From the NCBI GenBank assembly GCA_041859375.1, contig JBHEKP010000160.1, forward strand, positions 1-13,853: a stretch of DNA of 13,853 nucleotides. The letters run 5' to 3'. Positions 6,630-13,832 of this stretch are shown here, in pieces. Under the pieces are notes generated by a model. The model saw nothing but the letters and a program-made list of their open reading frames with translations. It was not told the origin of the DNA and searched no databases. Made by a program: the position numbers and the translations under genes. Source of the stretch: JBHEKP01 sp041859375 (GTDB lineage Bacteria; Hydrogenedentota; Hydrogenedentia; Hydrogenedentales; CAITNO01). Position 1 is the first letter of the stretch, and every line of letters starts with the position of its first letter.

Positions 6630-8009
6630 CTATTTGCCCGGCCATTTCTCCGAGGGGGTCCGCGCCGAGCCCATGAACGCCTCCAGCCTTTTCACCACAT
6701 CCGGATGCTCGCCCGCGATATCGTTTTCTTCGGCGGGGTCGTTGGAGAGGTCATAGAGTTCGGCGGGCTTGTCCCTCTTTTTCACCAGTTTCCAGTCGCC
6801 GTCGCGCACGGCGCGGAAATAGCCGCCCTCGTGAAACTCCCAATAGAGCGGGGGATGGGGCGCTGTTTTGCCGCCGGTGAGCAGGGGCGCGACGGACACC
6901 CCGTCGCAGCGGGGGGCGTCTGTCCCGGCCAGCGCGGCGGCGGTGGGCAGGAAATCCCAGAAGGCCCACACACCGGCGTTTGTCTGGGCGCCGGGCGCGG
7001 CGTCCGGGCCGCGCACAATCATGGGCACGCGGATGCCGCCCTCGTACAGGTCGCGCTTGATGCCGCGCAGCGGCCCGGAACTCTGGAAAAACGCGGGATC
7101 GGCCCCGCCTTCTTTGTGGGTGCCGTTGTCGCTGGTGAAAAAGACCCAGGTGTTTTTGTCAAGCCCCTTTTCCGCCAGCTTGTCCAGCACCCGGCCCACA
7201 TCCCGGTCGAGCCGGGAGATCATGGCCGCGTGGCCTTTTTGCGGTTCCGGCCAGTCCATGGCGGCGTATTCGCCGGGGTCGGGCACCTCCATGCCGTTCT
7301 TTTCGGCCGCGCCGCGCTCATTGTTGGCATGGGGCAGGGTGTAGGCAAGGTACATGAAGAAGGGCGCGTCCTGCTTCCTGTCCAGAAACGCCAGGGCCTC
7401 CTCCGTGAACAGGTCGCAGGAGTATGCGCCGCGCTCAATTGACACGCCGCGTTTTTCCGGATCCTCCCGGTTTCCCGCAAGGGTGACCTTTTCGCCGTTC
7501 CGCCACAGGTATTCGGGGTAATAGTTGTGGGCGTGCCCCTGGTTCAGGTAGCCGAAGAATTCGTCAAACCCTTTGGCGTTCGGCACGCCGGTGGTGTCCG
7601 GCTCGCCCAGGCCCCACTTGCCGAAAAGGGCGGTGCGGTATCCCGCCCGCTTCAGCACTTCCGCCACGGTGGTGTCGCCGGGCTCCAGCGGCACCAGCGC
7701 GTTGCCCCGGATGCGGGCGTGGCCGGTGTGCATGCCGGTCATGAGCGAGCAGCGCGAGGGCGCGCAGACGGTGCTTCCGGAGTAGCACTGGGTGAAGCGG
7801 ATTCCCTCGGCGGCCAGCCGGTCCAGGCGCGGCGTTTTTATTTTTTGCTGCCCGTAGCAGCCCAGGTCGCCGTAGCCCAGATCATCGGCCAGGATAAAAA
7901 TGATGTTGGGCCGCGCCGTTTGCGCGGCGGCGAAAGGGCCGGACAACAGGCACGCGCCCGCCGCCGCGCCCAGGGTTCCAAGAACCTCGCGCCTGGTCAT
8001 GCCGTCCAT
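6630..8009 (-). CDS. Tat-exported formylglycine-dependent sulfatase (arylsulfatase family S1)
   Basis: This 459-residue enzyme hydrolyses sulfate esters. The sulfatase signature CAPSRCSLMTG is at 82-92; C82 should be matured to formylglycine by an FGE-type enzyme. Calcium ligands are D42 and D43 (LADDLGYGD) plus D294 and N295 (TSDNG). K131, H227 and K318 match further active-site positions. The region usually reading GKWHLG is GKWGLG (130-135), so the active-site His next to K131 is Gly, a variant I recall in many bacterial S1 subfamilies. The N-terminus TRREVLG (5-11) followed by a hydrophobic stretch is a Tat signal, with probable cleavage near residue 29. The start at 8009 is supported by AAGGA six bases upstream. 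It lies 22 bp behind the SBP-permease gene and is probably the last gene of that operon. Substrate is unknown (carbohydrate or aryl sulfate). Confidence 0.94.
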   Translation of the reverse strand: MDGMTRREVLGTLGAAAGACLLSGPFAAAQTARPNIIFILADDLGYGDLGCYGQQKIKTPRLDRLAAEGIRFTQCYSGSTVCAPSRCSLMTGMHTGHARIRGNALVPLEPGDTTVAEVLKRAGYRTALFGKWGLGEPDTTGVPNAKGFDEFFGYLNQGHAHNYYPEYLWRNGEKVTLAGNREDPEKRGVSIERGAYSCDLFTEEALAFLDRKQDAPFFMYLAYTLPHANNERGAAEKNGMEVPDPGEYAAMDWPEPQKGHAAMISRLDRDVGRVLDKLAEKGLDKNTWVFFTSDNGTHKEGGADPAFFQSSGPLRGIKRDLYEGGIRVPMIVRGPDAAPGAQTNAGVWAFWDFLPTAAALAGTDAPRCDGVSVAPLLTGGKTAPHPPLYWEFHEGGYFRAVRDGDWKLVKKRDKPAELYDLSNDPAEENDIAGEHPDVVKRLEAFMGSARTPSEKWPGK

Positions 8010-8031
8010 GCAATTTCCTTCCGCCGCGCCC

Positions 8032-9714
8032 TCAGCGCCGCATGCCGGGCTGGGAGACGGCCAGTTTCTTTTCGGTCCACCGCGCCAGCCGCACGAAGGG
8101 CAGGCCCAGCAGCAGGTAGATGACGGCCACCATGATGCCGGTGCCGAAGTAGTCGTAATAGGTGGTGGCCAGCAGGCCGTAGGTCTTGGTCAACTCCACC
8201 ATGGTGATGACGGAGACGAGCGACGAGTCCTTGATGAGGGAGATGAAGTCGTTTGTCACGGGCGGCAGCACCACACGGAAGGCCTGGGGCGCGATGACAT
8301 GGCGGATGGCCTGCCAGCGCGTCATGGCCAGGCCGAGGGCCGCCTCCATCTGCGAGTGGGGCACGCTGATGAATCCTGCGCGGTAGTTTTCCGCCTCGTA
8401 GGCGGCGTAGTTGAGGCCCAGTCCGACCACGCCCGCGAGGAAGGGCGAGAACTTGATGCCCAGCGCCGGGAGGCCGTAGAAGATGAAATAAAGCTGGATG
8501 AGCACGGGTGTGCCCCGGACAATCTCGATGTAGAGCGTGGCGAGGATGCCCAGCGGCCTGGGCGCGTAGACCCGGATGGTGGCCAGCATGAAACCCAGCA
8601 TGATGGCCAGCAGCATGGCCAGGAAGGACACCTGCAGGGTCAGCCACGCACCCTTTCCCATGATGGGCAGGAAGCTGACATAACGGTCAAATTTGGCCCG
8701 CCATCCGGTGACCGGCCTGCTCTGCTCCACCCATGCCTGGTACATCGCAGGGGCAGTGGATGAGGCGGTGAAGTCCTGAAACTCATTGGCGGTTGCGGAA
8801 TTCCACATCTTCCACCGGTCCAGGATGCGGCGCAGTTCGCCGTTTTCCCGCATTTTCATGAGCACGGTGTTCAGATCGTTCAACAGCTCCGGCTTGTCCT
8901 TGGAGACGGTGAAGCCGTAGGCGATGCGTCCGATTTCAGGTTTCAGGATTTTCACCTCGGGCATGGGGCCGCCGTAGTAAAGCGCCACGGGCCCGTCGAA
9001 CATGACCGCGTCGAGGCGTCCGTTGATGAGATCGCCGAATCCGTTCACCTCGGTCTGATAGGCGCGGATGTCCACGTCGCCGAGGGACTCAAGCAGGTAG
9101 AAAGCCCCGGAAGCCTTGAGCGTGCCCACCACCTTGCCGTGGAGATCCTCCACGCCGCTGATGAGGAAATTGTCGTTGCGCACGCAGATGGACAGGCCGG
9201 TGACATAGTAGGGCACGGTGAAGAGCACCGCCTCCTCGTGCTCCGGGGTGATTTCCTGCCCCTCAATGGCGACATCGTAGAGGTCGCGGGAGAGCCCGGG
9301 GATCAATTTATCCCAGTCATTCTGGATCATGACCAGTTTTTTGCCGAGTTCCTTGCTGATATAGTCCAGGATTTCGACTTCATAGCCGATGAGCTTTCCG
9401 GAGCCGTCCCAGCTTTCAAAGATGTAGGGGACGCCGCCCTCCAGGTCCGCGCCGTAGCGAAGGGTGCCCGCATCGGCGGAGATTCGCTCCACCTCGTCAA
9501 AGTCCGCGTCGGTGTATTCGACATCCTCCTCCTCTTCGCCCGCGTCCCCGGCGTCCTCCGCCGGCGCGGCTTCCGCGGCCTGGTCGGCGGCGGCGGGTGC
9601 GGCTTCCGGGGGCTCCTCCTGTCCGGCGGCCGGCAGGGGCGTCAGGCAGGCGGCCAGAAGGAACAGAAGCAGGGGCGCCAGAAGGCGGATTCCAGCAGGA
9701 TGTTTTTTGCCCAT
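8032..9714 (-). CDS. Polar amino-acid-type ABC transporter: fused substrate-binding protein and permease (GlnP architecture)
   Basis: This 560-residue protein joins an extracytoplasmic binding domain and a membrane permease, as in GlnP of GlnPQ importers. An N-terminal signal with lipobox LAAC (C23) is followed by a long Ala/Glu/Asp-rich tether (about 32-76). An SBP_bac_3 domain spans roughly 79-305 (GYEVEILDYISKELGKKL, then the IPGLSRDLYDVAIEGQ region). The permease domain is 345-555, with membrane segments near 356-380, 388-419, 423-440, 483-508 and 523-545. Its EAA loop SVPHSQMEAALGLAMTRW starts at 450 and runs to IAPQAF, the coupling site for the ATPase. The ATPase stop and this start form TGATG. 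An in-frame GTG at 9717 is the alternative start, giving one extra residue and a GTGA overlap. The likely cargo is a polar amino acid; specificity cannot be read. Confidence 0.9.
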   Translation of the reverse strand: MGKKHPAGIRLLAPLLLFLLAACLTPLPAAGQEEPPEAAPAAADQAAEAAPAEDAGDAGEEEEDVEYTDADFDEVERISADAGTLRYGADLEGGVPYIFESWDGSGKLIGYEVEILDYISKELGKKLVMIQNDWDKLIPGLSRDLYDVAIEGQEITPEHEEAVLFTVPYYVTGLSICVRNDNFLISGVEDLHGKVVGTLKASGAFYLLESLGDVDIRAYQTEVNGFGDLINGRLDAVMFDGPVALYYGGPMPEVKILKPEIGRIAYGFTVSKDKPELLNDLNTVLMKMRENGELRRILDRWKMWNSATANEFQDFTASSTAPAMYQAWVEQSRPVTGWRAKFDRYVSFLPIMGKGAWLTLQVSFLAMLLAIMLGFMLATIRVYAPRPLGILATLYIEIVRGTPVLIQLYFIFYGLPALGIKFSPFLAGVVGLGLNYAAYEAENYRAGFISVPHSQMEAALGLAMTRWQAIRHVIAPQAFRVVLPPVTNDFISLIKDSSLVSVITMVELTKTYGLLATTYYDYFGTGIMVAVIYLLLGLPFVRLARWTEKKLAVSQPGMRR

Positions 9715-10643
9715 CACATGTCCCGTCCCACGAACTGCCGGAGGAACCGGCGGGTTCTGTCGTCCTTCGGGTCCGTGAAGATTTCGTCCTCGTCGGAGAT
9801 CTCCACGATTTCCCCGTGCTCCATGTACACGATATAGTCCGAGGCGTTCCGGGCGAAGCGCATCTCGTGGGTGACGATCACCTGTGTCATGCCGTCCTGA
9901 TCGAGGCTGCGCATCACCTCAAGCACCTCGTCCACGAGCTCCGGGTCGAGGGAGGAGGTGGGCTCGTCGTAAAGCATGACCTTCGGGTTCATGGCCAGGG
10001 CGCGGGCGATGGCGGCGCGCTGCTGCTGGCCACCGGAAAGGCTGCCGGGATAGCGGTCCTTGTGCTTGAGCAGGCCCACCTTTTCCAGCAGGCGCAGCGC
10101 GTTGGCCTCCGCCGCCTCGCGTGACTCCTTCTTGACTATCATCGGCGCGAGCATGATGTTTTCACGGATCGTCTTGTGGGGAAAAAGATTGAGGGACTGG
10201 AAGACCATGCCCACCTTTCTCAGCAGGCGCAGCGCGTTCTGCTCGGCCGCCTCACGGGACTCCTTTTTGACGATCATCGGTGCGAGCATGATGTTTTCGC
10301 GGATGGTCTTGTGGGGGAACAGGTTGAGCGACTGGAAGACCATGCCCACCTCGGCCCGGAGGGTGTGGGCCTTTTCGTAAAAGCCGCGGCTGGGATGGAC
10401 GTGCCTGCCCTCGCGCTCCAGGGTGACCCCGGCGATGGTGATTTTTCCCGAGTCCAGGATTTCCAGGCAGTTCAGGCAGCGCAGCAGGGTGGACTTGCCG
10501 CAGCCCGAGGGGCCGATGATGGACACCAGATCACCCTCCTCGATGGAGAGGGAGATGTTTTTCAGGACGGGCGGGCCGTCATAGCTTTTTGTCAGCCGTT
10601 CCACCGAAATGAGCGGTTCGGCCGGGGGTGCCCCACCATTCAT
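9714..10643 (-). CDS. ABC transporter ATPase of GlnQ/HisP type with internal Q-loop duplication
   Basis: This 309-residue ATPase powers the partner permease encoded directly downstream. Walker A GPSGCGKST is at 44-52, signature LSGGQQQR at 202-209, Walker B VMLYDEPTS at 223-230 (D226, E227), D-loop SLD at 231-233, and the switch His is H259 in VTHE. Family members are typically about 240-260 residues. The extra length is a tandem in-frame duplication: residues 99-143 and 144-188 are 43/45 identical and each carries a Q-loop (VGMVFQSLNLFPH, Q104 and Q149). All other motifs are intact and no stop or frameshift is present. The second copy leads into the normal continuation (LLEKVGLL) and fits the family better; the first copy has Q135 and R142 at the two differing sites. 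The start ATG 10643 has AAGGAG eight bases upstream. A promoter with consensus -35 lies at 10711-10739. Confidence 0.95.
   Translation of the reverse strand: MNGGAPPAEPLISVERLTKSYDGPPVLKNISLSIEEGDLVSIIGPSGCGKSTLLRCLNCLEILDSGKITIAGVTLEREGRHVHPSRGFYEKAHTLRAEVGMVFQSLNLFPHKTIRENIMLAPMIVKKESREAAEQNALRLLRKVGMVFQSLNLFPHKTIRENIMLAPMIVKKESREAAEANALRLLEKVGLLKHKDRYPGSLSGGQQQRAAIARALAMNPKVMLYDEPTSSLDPELVDEVLEVMRSLDQDGMTQVIVTHEMRFARNASDYIVYMEHGEIVEISDEDEIFTDPKDDRTRRFLRQFVGRDM
10080..10349 (-). repeat. Tandem 2 x 135-bp duplication inside the ABC ATPase gene
   Basis: Unit 1 (10215-10349) and unit 2 (10080-10214), in coding order, align without gaps and differ at 17 of 135 bases by my count. Twelve codons differ only synonymously; two are replacements (Gln to Ala, Arg to Glu). 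The octamer AGGTGGGC (coding strand) occurs at all three boundaries, at 10344-10351, 10209-10216 and 10074-10081, exactly 135 bp apart. This is what recombination or slippage at short microhomology would leave. Confidence 0.96.
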
Positions 10644-10663
10644 GGGCAGTTCTCCTTTCCGGA

Positions 10664-10702
10664 TTCAAGCGGAGCGTCCACCCCGCGTGAGGCGCGCTTG
10701 AA
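10664..10702 (-). promoter_or_regulatory. Inverted repeat in the ABC operon leader
   Basis: On the minus strand TTCAAGCG (10702-10695) and its perfect complement CGCTTGAA (10671-10664) are separated by 23 bases. They would form a stem at the extreme 5' end of the predicted transcript, ending about five bases before AAGGAG of the ATPase gene. It could stabilise the mRNA or regulate translation; no known riboswitch class is recognised. Confidence 0.4.
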
Positions 10703-10710
10703 CACCCGAA

Positions 10711-10739
10711 AAGATATATCCTGTGTGCGCCCATGTCAA
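10711..10739 (-). promoter_or_regulatory. Sigma70-like promoter of the ABC transporter-sulfatase operon
   Basis: A perfect TTGACA -35 box (10739-10734, minus strand) is followed after 17 bp by TATCTT (10716-10711, four of six matches). The start would be near 10704, giving a leader of about 60 bases. An 8-bp palindrome GATATATC (10713-10720) overlaps the -10 box. Confidence 0.65.
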
Positions 10740-10746
10740 GGGAAAA

Positions 10747-10775
10747 GGGCGGATACTTTTCCTGCTTTTTCGCCC
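10747..10775 (-). terminator. Weak terminator-like hairpin after the GH106-like gene
   Basis: After the stop codon at 10784 the minus strand has GGGCG (10775-10771) pairing with CGCCC (10751-10747), then TTTTCCC. The loop is long (19 bases) and the stem only 5 bp, so termination would be inefficient. Read-through into the ABC operon is possible. Confidence 0.25.
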
Positions 10776-10783
10776 GTCAACGG

Positions 10784-13700
10784 TCAGTACACCGCCACGG
10801 TCACCCTTTCGGGGGCGTAGGGTTCGATATGGACGGTGTTTGCGCCCTGCCGGACATGCCGGGTCACGTCGAGCATGTGGGGCGCGCCGATGCACCCGCC
10901 CGCGTCCTGTCCGTTGATTGTGACGCGCGCGCCCTCGCGCACCCCCTCCATGAACATGAGCACTCTGCGGTTGCCCTCCGGCGGGGCTTCGGTCCAGTCC
11001 CACGCGCCGTCAAAGGGCGCCGCGGGCGCGGTTTGCCTTTTTTGTATGCGCCCCCAGGGCGCGGCGCCATGCTCGGCGATGCACTGCACGGTTTGGGTCT
11101 TCCCCGCGGAAGTGGCCCGCGCCACCTTCCATGTCCGGTCAACGGCGCCGGAGACGGTTGTGCCGTCGCCGAGCGCGATCCGGTAGCAGCCGATGAGTCC
11201 GGCGGGGGAGGGGGTGCGCGAGGTGTTGATGGCGATAATCTGCACCTGGTTCGCGCCGGGTTTCAGCGCCGCCCTGATGTCCACTTCGGCGGGGGTGCGC
11301 CACCCCTCCGCCCCGTTGCTGCTCCGTCCGCACTCGACCCCGTTGACGCTGAAGACAAACTCATTGTCCACGCTGAGCAGGAACCGGGCGTCTGACACGG
11401 CGGCATCCGCGGGGATTTCAATCCGGCCCGTGAAAATACGGGTTCCGGGCATGGCGTTGTTGAGCGCGTTTTCGCCGGGATACCAGACCCACTGGCATCC
11501 GTCAAGGCTGAGCTGTTCCGGAGCCGGCGCGGCGGCGGACCGCGGCGCGGTGGGCACTTCGACGGGAACGGTCAGGGAGGCGGCCGCCGATGCGGGGCGG
11601 AGCGGCAGCGGGCGGCCCTGGGAACGGAAGACGACAAGGGCGCTTTCCATTGATTCCAGGCGCAGGTCAAAGTCGACGAGGCCCTCGCCCGCCTGCGAGC
11701 AGGGAAGGCTTTCAACAAGTCCGCGCATGGGATCCCACCGCTCCGGAACCCCGTCCGCGGCGGCGCGCAGGCGCAGCTCCCTGGCCGCGCCGGAGGGGTC
11801 CTGGTTGCATATGAAGAAAATGCCGCCGCCGTCCCTCATGCGGTGCAGCGCGTGCACCCAGCCGCCGGTGTCGCCGGACATCACCTCAAGCACGGGCGTT
11901 ACTCCCGCGTCCCGGAGCAGCGCCGCGGAGATTTCCGCGGCGGTTGGCGCCTCATTGAAGAAGTAGGCGCGCCCGCCGGTGGCGCCCACCTTCAGGGCGG
12001 TTATGGAAGGGGCGGGGGATTCCCCCCAAATTTCCATGCAGAGCGAGGCGATTTCAGCCGCGCCGCCACCCGGTGTGGCCGAAACGGCGGGCAGGAAACC
12101 ATAGCCCGCGACCACGCCGCCCGCGTTGAGGAAGTCCCGGACCTTGCGCAGTGTCTCCACCGGAATCGCCTCCACCGGCGGCACGATGAGCACCCGGTAG
12201 GACTCGCGGCCCAGCCTCAGCGCCGCGCCGTCGAAGGAGGCCTCTTTTTCAAACACGTCGTAGGGCAGCCAGTCACAGTCATAGAGCGCGTCCTGCAGCG
12301 CGGTGGTCATGTCCTCGGGTGTTACGGCACGGCCGGCCTGTCCGCTGTTGCCGCAGAAGAGCAGCGCCACGGGGCAGACATGCCTGCCCCCGGTGAGCAT
12401 TGCGGCGAGGCGGCTGTTGTAGTCGGCCCACACTTTGTAGAGGGGCCAGCGGGGCTCCTTGTCCATGTTGTAGAAATAGGGCGGGTAGTCCGTGTCCTCC
12501 GGCGCGCGGGGGTTGAAGGAGTGGGTGATCATGAAGTTCACGCCGCGCACCTGGTGGTGGTCCGTGAGCCACTTCATTTCCGGATAGGTGAGTTCCTGGT
12601 CGTATCCGCCAAAGATCTCGCACATGGCCAGATCATCTTTTTTCCCGTACACATGGGAGATGGAGGAGGTGAGTTTGGGAAGCTGGTAGATGTCCCTGCG
12701 GCGCTCGCCGATGGTCATCTGGTGGCACACGAGGTCCATGCCGCCCATGGAGGAGTATTTCTGCATCTGGAACAGGTTGCCCGGGCCAAGCCCGTGTTTC
12801 AGGTACAGGAAGTCGTGCTCCATGAAATGGCCGATGGACTGCCCCCCCCAGGACTCGCACCACCGGGTCATCGTGCCGTAGAGGGTGCGCCCCCAGGTTT
12901 CAAAGAAGGCGTCGGCGTAGGCGTATTTTGCGGCGGCCTGCTCCTCCCCGGCCAGGGTGAATTTCCACGCCACGAGGGCCTTCCTCCAATCCGTGCCGCG
13001 CTCGGCGAAGGTTGCGGCCAGTTCCGTTCCCCAGTCGCCCTGGGTTTCCGGTTCGTCATAGAAAAAACCGGGGATGGTTTTGCCGAAATCCTCCTTGAAG
13101 CGGTCGTAATGGGGCTGGTAGACCGTGTTCATGAACCAGTCCACGGCGTCTTTGCTCGCGCCGTCGAGGGACACCTTGCCGCCCTGTTCGGAGGGCGGGG
13201 CGTAGTCCCAGCCGAAGCGCATGATCTGCCAGTTGCCCTCCGGCGCGTCCCAGGAGAGGCGGCCGTCTTTTACCATTGCCGCAAGGTCAACCAGGGAGGC
13301 CCCGTCAATGCCGCCGCCCGTGTCGCGCCCGGCCAGCAGCGCCACAAAGCGCGTTTGCGTGTCCATTTCCTGGTCCACCTTCGCGGGGCCGGTGACGGCG
13401 GTGGCCGCGGCGGTGAGCCGCTTCGCCGAGTATTCCTGGGGAACCTTGCCGCCCATGGTCTGGCTGGGCCACCAGACATCGTCGAATATCCACATCTTTA
13501 GATCGTTCTCGCGGGCGTGTTGCAGGCAGACCTCCAAATCGGCATACCAGCGCGGACCAAGCCAGTCACTGTGGGGGCGCGATTCGGCGCAGAAGGAGCC
13601 GTTGCCGCCCTCCTTCACCTTGTCCAGAAAAAGGCGCAGCCGTTCGGGTGTTTCCTTGTCGTCGCCATGCAGCCAGAACAGCGGGCCGGTGAGGCGGCGC

Positions 13701-13810
13701 GCCTCCATCGGCACATCCCGGAAGGTGGTTTCCATCCGGGTCCAGGCGTCGGTGTCGGCCGCGGCCAGGGGAAGGAGCCCCGCCAGAAGCACCAGTGCGG
13801 ATGTGAGCAT
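10784..13810 (-). CDS. Large secreted glycoside hydrolase, GH106-like (putative alpha-L-rhamnosidase)
   Basis: Numbered from ATG 13810, this is a 1008-residue enzyme. A signal peptide (MLTSALVLLAGLLPLAAA, 1-18) predicts export. The N-terminal catalytic region has GH106-like TIM-barrel landmarks: GPLFWLHGDD (42-51), MWIFDDVWWPS (106-116), GFFYDEPET (248-256, acidic D252 and E253), SSISHVYGKK (382-391), CEIFGGY (397-403) and a GVNFMITHSFNPRAP block. A Rossmann-like segment with VLIVPPVEAI (540-549) follows, typical of the middle domain of GH106/GH42-type enzymes. A Pro/Ala-rich linker (737-765) leads to two galactose-binding-like beta-sandwiches (about 768-890 and 945-1008). The longer ATG at 13849 would add 13 residues but falls inside an inverted repeat; GGAG lies nine bases before 13810. 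Rhamnosidase activity is inferred from fold only, and catalytic residues are not proven. Confidence 0.78.
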   Translation of the reverse strand: MLTSALVLLAGLLPLAAADTDAWTRMETTFRDVPMEARRLTGPLFWLHGDDKETPERLRLFLDKVKEGGNGSFCAESRPHSDWLGPRWYADLEVCLQHARENDLKMWIFDDVWWPSQTMGGKVPQEYSAKRLTAAATAVTGPAKVDQEMDTQTRFVALLAGRDTGGGIDGASLVDLAAMVKDGRLSWDAPEGNWQIMRFGWDYAPPSEQGGKVSLDGASKDAVDWFMNTVYQPHYDRFKEDFGKTIPGFFYDEPETQGDWGTELAATFAERGTDWRKALVAWKFTLAGEEQAAAKYAYADAFFETWGRTLYGTMTRWCESWGGQSIGHFMEHDFLYLKHGLGPGNLFQMQKYSSMGGMDLVCHQMTIGERRRDIYQLPKLTSSISHVYGKKDDLAMCEIFGGYDQELTYPEMKWLTDHHQVRGVNFMITHSFNPRAPEDTDYPPYFYNMDKEPRWPLYKVWADYNSRLAAMLTGGRHVCPVALLFCGNSGQAGRAVTPEDMTTALQDALYDCDWLPYDVFEKEASFDGAALRLGRESYRVLIVPPVEAIPVETLRKVRDFLNAGGVVAGYGFLPAVSATPGGGAAEIASLCMEIWGESPAPSITALKVGATGGRAYFFNEAPTAAEISAALLRDAGVTPVLEVMSGDTGGWVHALHRMRDGGGIFFICNQDPSGAARELRLRAAADGVPERWDPMRGLVESLPCSQAGEGLVDFDLRLESMESALVVFRSQGRPLPLRPASAAASLTVPVEVPTAPRSAAAPAPEQLSLDGCQWVWYPGENALNNAMPGTRIFTGRIEIPADAAVSDARFLLSVDNEFVFSVNGVECGRSSNGAEGWRTPAEVDIRAALKPGANQVQIIAINTSRTPSPAGLIGCYRIALGDGTTVSGAVDRTWKVARATSAGKTQTVQCIAEHGAAPWGRIQKRQTAPAAPFDGAWDWTEAPPEGNRRVLMFMEGVREGARVTINGQDAGGCIGAPHMLDVTRHVRQGANTVHIEPYAPERVTVAVY

Positions 13811-13832
13811 TCGGTGTGTCTCCGTGGTGTTG

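Noticed and set aside
7938..7960. Lipoprotein Cys (C20) in the sulfatase signal region
   Set aside because: The residues before it (A-G-A-C) lack the Leu/Val/Ile normally at -3 of a lipobox, so an ordinary Tat signal with signal peptidase I cleavage is more likely.
10080..10349. Duplicated ATPase segment read as two separate fused ATPase genes
   Set aside because: Only the 45-residue Q-loop block is duplicated; Walker A, signature and Walker B each occur once, so it is one nucleotide-binding domain with an internal repeat.
11843..13501. 552-codon plus-strand open frame opposite the GH106-like gene
   Set aside because: It is a shadow of the minus-strand gene: composition is dominated by Gly/Val/Ala/His/Arg with no motifs and no ribosome binding site.
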